NCBI GenBank assembly: GCA_012932295.1
Contig: JAAONU010000009.1
Location: 5,258,203 to 5,322,202 of the forward strand
Direction of reading: 5' to 3'
From: Cyclina sinensis
Taxonomy: Eukaryota > Mollusca > Bivalvia > Venerida > Veneridae
Length of the DNA stretch: 64,000 nt
The position numbers were made by a program, and so were the translations under genes. Positions 59,601 to 64,000 of the stretch are shown here, in pieces. Numbering within the stretch: position 1 is the first letter of the stretch; each line of letters opens with the position of its first letter. The notes under the pieces are model-generated. The model was not told the origin of the DNA, did not search any database, and worked only from the letters and a program-made list of their open reading frames with translations.

Positions 59601-62600
59601 AGTTACCCCTGGGGCGGGGCCATTTTTGACCCAGAGGCCATGATTTGAAAAAACTTGGTAGAGGTCCACTAGACAATGCTGCACACCAAATATCTTAGCT
59701 CTATGCCTTACGGTTTCTGACAAGAAGATTTTTAAAGTTTTTCCTATATAACTCTATGTAAAACAAGTTACCCCTGGGGCGGGGCCATTTTTGACCCCAG
59801 GATCATAATTTGAACAAACTTGGTAGAGGTCCACTAGATGATGCTTTATACCAAATATCAAAGCCACAGGCCTTGTGGTTTCTGACAAGAAGATTTTTAA
59901 AGATCCAACTTTTCAAATCTGTTTTTAGCTCCTGTGACCCAGAAATGCAATGAACCGGAACCATTTGAACAAACTTGGTAGAGCTTCATGCAAGGAACAT
60001 TCTAGGCAAGTTATATTAAATTTTGCCCAGTGGTTTCAGAGGAGATGTCGTTTGAATGAATTGTGGACGACGGACGGACGCCGGACAATCAAGGATCCTA
60101 AAAGCTCACGTGAGCATGCTCAGGTGAGCTAAAAAAGACCACACCATTCGTCAAAATAAATGATGACTTTCTTAACAGAGGGTGTGTTATGGTCCAATGC
60201 ACACTGGCCCATAATTGTATAAAGAAAACCTCTGATAACTGCGTCAGGGAATCCATACTTAAGCTCAGTAGTTAGAGCAGTAGAAAGCAGAAAGACTTGA
60301 TTTCAAATCCTACTCCGGGTAATCTTTGAAGCAACGTCAACATAGTGAAAATCGAGTATGTGAATTTCTAATACCTAACATCGTATCAAATAAATAAATT
60401 AACTGAAAATTTTGCAACTAAGATTTTTTTTTCTCTGTGCCAACTGAATTACTGAAGTTGGCCAAAGCAGGATTTAAATGATCAAGTCCTTACAAGTGCT
60501 CATCTTTCATTTTCTATGCACAGAAAATTAATGTGGGCTAAGTTTCTAATACAACATGTAAAGAAAAAATTGTCTGGACAATAAAAATAGGCAAAGTTAG
60601 AGTTGAATGAGAGAAACTCTGACTTCTAACAACTGGATAAGAGCAAACGAACATGATTAAGGAACTCATTACAAAATAATCAAGTGTCTTAAGTGTTTCA
60701 GTAACAATGCTGTTTTAAAAGATAAGTACAGATAATGTCAAATACTTCTTCCTTAACTGTGACTTCTCATTAATTTGTTAACTTCAAATGTTATAGAAAA
60801 ATAAGGAAGTAAACACTCCTCTTTTAATTTCTGTACTTTGGGTATTACCGTATTATGATACGGCTGATGAATTTCTGTACTTTGGGTATTACCGTATTAT
60901 GATACGGCTGATGAATTTCTGTACTTTGGGTATTACCGTATTATGATACGGCTGATGAATTTCTGTACTTTGGGTATTACCGTATTATGATACGACTGAT
61001 GACACTTCCTTCACAATTAAGAAGACCATTTCTGAAAAAAAATTCATGCAATACATATAACAATTAAAAATATATTTTGGATTTTAGAAATTACTCTTAA
61101 CACAGAAAATAAAGGTGAAACAGTCTTACCATGGTCGTGTGAGAAGACGTAGTAACCTTGTTGTATAAGGAATTCCGCTAACTCTGTGTATCCCAGACAG
61201 TGTTCGCAGTATCCATGCACGATGAAAATTAAGCCCCTGTAAGTAAAGTCACTACATGTTGTTGAGGTATAATATGGCACTTCTACTCACTTGCTTATCA
61301 GCTAGCCTTTATAGCGATGTTATAGAGTTTGTGATGTGTGTAGTTGAACTATTCAAATGCACACAGATTTTGGATTTAGTTCTGGCAAATTCTATTACTC
61401 TTAGAAATTTCAAGACACGAACAGTGATGAAAATCCCACAACGCAATTAATTGATTTTTTAAGCGAGATGAACTGGGTATAAAGCTAGTAAGTGAAATTC
61501 TACTACCTGAATGGGATGAAGTCACTAGTGGAGATATCGCCAACACAAAACCAGCCTAATATTTCAAAAGATCACATCATCTAAGTCTGACTACCTCTTT
61601 ATCATGTTAGTTTCCTTAGTCAGAATCCAGCACAAGAGTCTGGACAGTCATGTAGATATTTCCAGGTTATAGAATTTTGTATGTGATGTGGAATATTTTC
61701 ATCCAAGAAGTTACACCTTTTATTCATTATAGCAGATCTTGGCCAAACGACTATTATTTTTCAAAAATTTTAACGCTTTATTTTCGCCCCAGTGCTCTTC
61801 TAAGAACAGAAAATAAATCTGTGGGAAAATGTCAGGCAGGGGAAGAGCCTGGTTTTCCTTTCATAAAAGTCTTCAGTTAGTCAAGTGTTCAAAAAGAATT
61901 CATTCATCAAAAACTCTTCCAACACTGTTCAAATTTTGACAATTTGCATGATTTAGTAGGAATTCTGGACAACTTGAGCCAATCAAACTCTCCTCTCAAA
62001 CCATTTTAAATATTTTATCATTCAGTATCAATTAGAACCCTTTTCTGTCACCCAAAGTAATGGAATTGCTGGTAAAGAAGTATCTTTATCAGTATATAAC
62101 TTAACCCTGACTGGTAGGTTTTTTTTAAACAGACTGAGTTGATTGTCTGTTTATTGTCTTGCCACCATATTGTATAGAACACTTAACTCAGTGTTAGTGA
62201 TAATGAAATACTGTAATGTCTTGCACTTGTATGGAGAATCTAGTATTTCCTACAAATACTCAGACATAGGCAATGGTTCTGAAGAGATTGTTTTAATTAG
62301 TGTTATTTCATCTACCACTATACCTACCAGCTAGAAGAATCCTAAGTGAAATAGTTCAACACATCACAGATTTTGGATAGTTTTGATTCAGGAAAAATCT
62401 GTCAGCATTAAAAATTACTAGAATGAAAATGTGACAAGGCTGTTTATTGATTTGTCAAAATATATTGTGTTCTGTCAGTGTGTTAAATTATACTGTGAGC
62501 CTAGGTTTTAATTCACTATAAAATGAGGGCACCTCCAACAGGCTCGTTGTTAGGCTAGCTCTTAAGTGACATGGTTGGAGCACAGGAGCTTGTGTTTTTA

Positions 62601-63097
62601 GTCCTTCAAGATTCGAAACTGTATCTGTACAAAAAATATACAAAACAGAACCTAAATTAACAGATTTGACTATTGAATGACTAAAATACAATTTCAAGCT
62701 CCTGTGGTTGGAGTGTCTGAATGTTTGCTAAGTTAAGCAACGTTATCTATGGTTAGTACTTGGATGGGTGTCCAAAACTTAGTCCTAATAATTAGACCTA
62801 TATACTAACCTGAGCTCATTGGCCAGGTTACTACAATATTCTGAGATACTGTACTTTTGTGAAATCGTTGAGTTTACCTCATTTTTTTTTTTTTTGGGTC
62901 AAATTATATGTCATGCGTTGTTACAATATTTGGTCACTTATCATTTTGATGCTCGTGGTCTTGAAATTCTATACTATATTGTCAGCAAAATATGAAACAA
63001 AAACTTACTTAAACGTTTCAGTGGATTTGTTGTCCTCATTCCAGTAACGGGCATAAATCTGTTGACCCTTTTCATTCTTTATGTGCATTTCTGACAT
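50510..63097 (-). CDS. MGLL: Monoglyceride lipase (MGLL-like), complete coding sequence, 285 residues in 8 exons
   Basis: Seen: exons 63009-63097, 61130-61236, 56010-56146, 55486-55596, 53293-53382, 52586-52638, 51374-51536 and 50510-50617 join in frame (858 bp with stop), all with GT-AG introns. Family knowledge: this alpha/beta hydrolase splits 2- and 1-monoacylglycerols into fatty acid and glycerol at membranes and ends 2-arachidonoylglycerol signalling in vertebrates. Triad: Ser110 in GHSMG, Asp227 in HGSEDALC, His257 in GAFHQLHHELEP. SHDHVGHGQSEGDR (residues 62-75) is the typical post-beta4 loop, and residues about 140-195 form the cap. Length is close to human MGLL (303). The start has no upstream ATG back to an in-frame stop at 63272-63274. 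Odd: the usual HGxGEH is HGYCEH (residues 37-42). The close relative ABHD/lysophospholipase-like class cannot be fully excluded, but the order and wording of motifs fit MGLL best. Confidence 0.95.
51374..51536 (-). CDS. MGLL: MGLL exon 7: catalytic Asp, residues 197-250
   Basis: The acceptor is TTTTTAG ending 51537 and the donor is GTAAGT. It encodes WGVAMLGALKKIEEGMSDI, then EWPFFILHGSEDALCALEG and SKHMYERAKSTNKKLK. GSED carries the triad Asp (human QGSADRLC). It starts with the last base of a Gly codon. Confidence 0.97.
52036..52107 (-). mobile_element. tRNA-Asp-like SINE head, in MGLL intron 6
   Basis: Reversed, it reads GGCTCAGTGGATAGAGTG, then GCCTGTCACGTGGGAGATC and GGAGTTCGAATCCCAC. 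The CCTGTCACGTGGGAGA segment is close to the anticodon arm of animal tRNA-Asp(GTC), including the GTC triplet. The acceptor stem does not pair, so it is a SINE head or tRNA pseudogene rather than a gene. Confidence 0.65.
52586..52638 (-). CDS. MGLL: MGLL exon 6: VEMYTKDPLVYHNGVKC, residues 179-195
   Basis: A 53-bp exon. The acceptor is TTTACAG ending 52639 and the donor is GTAAGT. VEMYTKDPLVYHNGVKC aligns with human DIYNSDPLICRAGLKVC in the cap/lid. It enters at phase 0 and exits at phase 2. Confidence 0.93.
53149..53197 (-). pseudogene. Decayed tandem copy of the 3' end of MGLL exon 5, with donor
   Basis: Unit 53060-53197 and unit 53198-53341 are tandem copies at about 140-bp spacing, sharing CCCTAAAATGCATGCCTTAC, the exon segment and the intron donor. 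The copy keeps CATATAGCAAAACTGGAC and the GTAAGT donor, but a frameshifting change brings TGA into the exon frame. It has lost the true acceptor, although TATATAG-like sequence could act as one. It would truncate the protein if spliced in. Confidence 0.85.
53293..53382 (-). CDS. MGLL: MGLL exon 5: cap region, residues 149-178
   Basis: The acceptor is CTTTCAG ending 53383 and the donor is GTAAGT; 30 whole codons. It encodes VFMGKMVAKILPQMHIAKL then DPKTISRNEEF, matching human VLAAKVLNLVLPNLSLGPI then SSVLSRNKTEV. About 49 bp of its 3' end is duplicated in the following intron. Confidence 0.95.
53440..53615. repeat. 176-bp near-perfect palindrome in MGLL intron 4
   Basis: The left arm starts GGAAATAGATTTTAA and runs through GATATATCACGG and ATGCGTAGTAATTTAATCAC. 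The right arm mirrors it (AATTAAATAACTACGCAT, CCGTGATATATAC, TTAAAATCTATTTCC). The centre is GAAGGCCGTAGGCCTGA at about 53520-53537. Arms are close to 88 bp with few mismatches, so it could fold as a long hairpin RNA or cruciform. Confidence 0.85.
54360..54960. repeat. Degenerate fragment of the 165-bp repeat family in MGLL intron 4
   Basis: It contains GATTTTCAAAGTTTTTCATA, GGGGCGGGGCCAATATTGAC and ACACACCAAATATCTAAACT, each a close relative of units at 59060-59900. An (ACAA/CAGA)-rich start at 54368-54400 and CTCTGGGGGCATAA precede it. Confidence 0.75.
55150..55290 (-). mobile_element. tRNA-headed SINE, family 2, partial copy in MGLL intron 4
   Basis: Reversed, it reads GGTTGGAACACTGGATGCCC then GAGGTTGCTGGTTTGAATTCC and ACCAGGGGTGTGAGTC, parallel to the head and early body of the 38797 element. 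Confidence 0.65.
55486..55596 (-). CDS. MGLL: MGLL exon 4: GGAISVLAA after the elbow, residues 112-148
   Basis: The acceptor is TATTCAG ending 55597 and the donor is GTAATA; phase 0 at both ends. It encodes GGAISVLAAMARPKFFAG then VVLIGPLIMPDPKAATPFK, parallel to human [20 protein letters not shown] then LISPLVLANPESATTFK. Confidence 0.97.
56010..56146 (-). CDS. MGLL: MGLL exon 3: GHGQSEG loop to nucleophile elbow, residues 67-111
   Basis: The acceptor is ACGGCAG ending 56147 and the donor is GTAAGT. It encodes GHGQSEGDRAHVMIFDDY, then IQDVLRHIDQIKSKYPNK and PVFLIGHSM. The catalytic serine (GHS-MG) sits one codon before the exon end and the next exon supplies the final Gly-Gly. Confidence 0.97.
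56594..56860 (+). mobile_element. tRNA-headed SINE, family 3, copy A, left of the 145-bp array
   Basis: It opens GTGTTATGGTTCAGTGCACA then CCAGCCCATAATTGTATA. A tRNA-like head follows (TTTGGCTCAGTGGTTAGAAT; TTTAGTTCGAATCTTGCTC). A second copy with the same opening lies immediately right of the array. Confidence 0.7.
56862..60135. repeat. 3.3-kb composite element: fifteen 145-bp units, then five 165-bp-spaced units, with TCACCTGA/TCAGGTGA ends
   Basis: The element begins ACAAGAGGGCCATGATGGCC (itself a GGGCCATGATGGCCC palindrome) and CTCACCTGA, and ends GTGAGCATGCTCAGGTGAGC. CTTTCTGACAAATTTC (with variants) recurs from 56981 to 59010 fifteen times with steps of 144-146 bp. From 59062 ACAAGAAGATTTT recurs at 59226, 59391, 59555, 59720 and 59885, with steps of 164-165 bp. 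It fills most of MGLL intron 2 and has no coding capacity. I recall similar end sequences widely in bivalve genomes (unsearched). Confidence 0.9.
60180..60345 (+). mobile_element. tRNA-headed SINE, family 3, copy B, right of the 165-bp array
   Basis: It opens GTGTGTTATGGTCCAATGCA then CACTGGCCCATAATTGTATA. The head is CTTAAGCTCAGTAGTTAGAG and TTGATTTCAAATCCTACTC. It parallels copy A with base changes and no long 3' body. Confidence 0.7.
60826..61001. repeat. Four tandem 44-bp units with an internal hairpin, in MGLL intron 2
   Basis: Units start at 60826, 60870, 60914 and 60958. Each contains CCGTAT-TATG-ATACGG, a perfect 6-bp stem with a 4-bp loop; the last unit has one change (ATACGA). Units are otherwise identical. 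The array ends about 130 bp from the exon 2 donor. Confidence 0.95.
61130..61236 (-). CDS. MGLL: MGLL exon 2: oxyanion-side HG motif, residues 31-65
   Basis: The acceptor is CTTACAG ending 61237 and the donor is GTAAGA. It encodes GLIFIVHGYCEHCLGYTELA then EFLIQQGYYVFSHDH. Human MGLL has [20 protein letters not shown] then VFAHDH. Gly to Cys at the third motif position and Ala to Tyr before it are unusual. It exits at phase 1, completing Val with exon 3. Confidence 0.95.
62524..62835 (+). mobile_element. 5S-rRNA-derived SINE interrupted by a MITE, in MGLL intron 1
   Basis: The region 62731-62770 reads AGTTAAGCAACGTTATCTAT then GGTTAGTACTTGGATGGGTG, a stronger match to 5S rRNA than the 34463 copy. 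The flanks match that copy (GACATGGTTGGAG; GCTCATTGGCCAGGTTACTA). A 126-bp insertion splits it at GGTTGGAG. Confidence 0.75.
62581..62706. mobile_element. 126-bp MITE with 12-bp terminal inverted repeats inside the 5S-SINE
   Basis: The ends are CACAGGAGCTTG and CAAGCTCCTGTG, exact reverse complements. GTTGGAG flanks both sides (62574-62580 and 62707-62713), extendable to 8 bp if one end base is assigned to the duplication. Size, inverted ends and a 7-8 bp duplication fit a non-autonomous hAT-type element. Confidence 0.75.
63009..63097 (-). CDS. MGLL: MGLL exon 1: start, residues 1-29
   Basis: The ATG is at 63097-63095 and the donor is GTAAGT. It encodes MSEMHIKNEKGQQIYARYW then NEDNKSTETF. 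The GQxxxxRYW pattern matches the NADGQYLFCRYW start of mammalian MGLL. A second in-frame ATG (codon 4) is possible. It exits at phase 2. Confidence 0.88.
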
Positions 63098-64000
63098 TTT
63101 ATTGCTTGTACTGTTTCGTGTTTGTCCCGAACACAACTTTACCTGTTTACTATTACCTTGGTCTAAATCACTGAAGAGCTTGGTCCCACTGTGCGCTTTT
63201 CTTACATTGATGACTTCCTGTTTAAAGCCCGGAAAATTTGAAAAAATTGAAACGTGGATGAAAAAGAACGGTTATCAAAAACGCACCTCACTGGAAGATT
63301 ATTTAAGAGAAAATGTCGTTTAAAATGGTCCTTTAAAAGATCCTCCTTGCAAAGTTTGTCTGTTCTGATATGACAGAGTTCAATTTCTTGTTCTTTTCCG
63401 CGGCTTGAACAGACTTTGAGTTGAACGTCACTCGTGCACGTAATTTGGAATGCGTGATATGAAATTTGGGTTTTAGAGAGACCTGTGTGCATCCTTTTTT
63501 ATAATCGTTAAATGATTCTTTATACAACAATGACACCAATGTACTTATTCAAATCTACTCGGGCTAAAATAAATCACTTGTGCATGCAGCAATATTCGCT
63601 TTGTGATTGAAAAAGTGGATTTAATGGTTTAAGTTTTGTGTTTCCGGCAAATATCATGAATATGGATTTCTAATATTATATACGTGAATGTGTTTGTGCT
63701 AGAATTTCAACTGGAAGCTGTGGAGTGATTTTATAAACTTTTTTTTTTTCATTTTGTGACCTCCACCCACACATCATTGATGTTCAAATTGGACTTCGTT
63801 TGACTTGATAACAGGCCATTTGAATTACTGTATGGGATAACCTGTATTCTTACCTGTATTTTCACCTGTATATATACCTAGGTCCAAAAACAAACGAAAT
63901 TGGTCCTCTCCGGGTCAAAAGCAGGTCAACAGCACTGGTAACTGAAGAAACAAAAATCTACTTCTGGTCATAAGTCGAATTCTTATTTTTAAGTTTAAAG
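63098..64000 (-). other. Upstream flank and probable 5' UTR of MGLL
   Basis: The MGLL frame stays open for 58 codons above the ATG, back to a TAA at 63272-63274, with no other in-frame ATG. No splice acceptor or core promoter could be assigned with confidence. A homopolymer T tract lies near 63740. Confidence 0.4.

Noticed and set aside
63098..63271. N-terminal extension of MGLL through the open frame upstream of the ATG
   Set aside because: There is no in-frame ATG in the extension and it would exceed the usual N-terminus of the family, so it is left as 5' UTR.

Overview
The window is AT-rich, intron-rich eukaryotic DNA. It carries two recognisable metazoan genes, both on the minus strand, set in a large amount of dispersed and tandem repeat DNA. 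The repeat families (tRNA-headed SINEs with a long shared body, a 5S-rRNA-derived SINE, and 145-bp and 165-bp tandem blocks closed by TCACCTGA/TCAGGTGA or GCCCCC ends) together with the gene content suggest a mollusc, most likely a bivalve. That placement is inference from recalled repeat types, not from a database search. No rRNA gene, CRISPR array or operon is visible, and no canonical tRNA gene.

Region 1 (about 0.2-14.4 kb, minus strand) is the 5' two-thirds of an SLC4-family sodium-coupled bicarbonate transporter (NBC/NDCBE type). Twelve constitutive-position coding exons join in frame into 720 codons, from a start ATG at 14330-14328 to the end of the exon at 239. The gene continues off the left edge. 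Two homologous 83-bp exons (5241-5323 and 5089-5171) occupy the same place in the reading frame. Each enters at phase 1 and leaves at phase 0, and they are only 69 bp apart. Using both or neither breaks the frame, so they look like a mutually exclusive exon pair in the cytosolic regulatory region. This is the most interesting feature of the window.

Region 2 (about 14.4-44.3 kb) has no gene I can support. It holds scattered SINEs, TTAA-flanked MITEs, foldback elements, a TATCGC-rich duplicated segment, an (ATC)n low-complexity stretch and a block of 145-bp repeats. It is either intergenic or partly first-intron/5' UTR territory of the SLC4 gene.

Region 3 (about 44.5-63.1 kb, minus strand) is a complete monoglyceride lipase (MGLL-like) gene. 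Eight coding exons give 285 residues with the full Ser-Asp-His triad. A repeat-poor AT-rich stretch of about 6 kb lies downstream and may be a long 3' UTR. An AATAAA hexamer overlapping the stop codon offers an alternative very short 3' end. Its introns hold a decayed partial duplication of exon 5, a 176-bp near-perfect palindrome, a 4x44-bp hairpin repeat and a 3.3-kb composite element made of fifteen 145-bp units followed by five 165-bp-spaced units. A 5S-derived SINE interrupted by a 126-bp MITE, with an empty-site relative elsewhere in the window, lies in intron 1.

The two genes have no evident functional link: one moves bicarbonate and controls pH at the membrane, the other hydrolyses monoacylglycerols. 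Their shared orientation is probably incidental.
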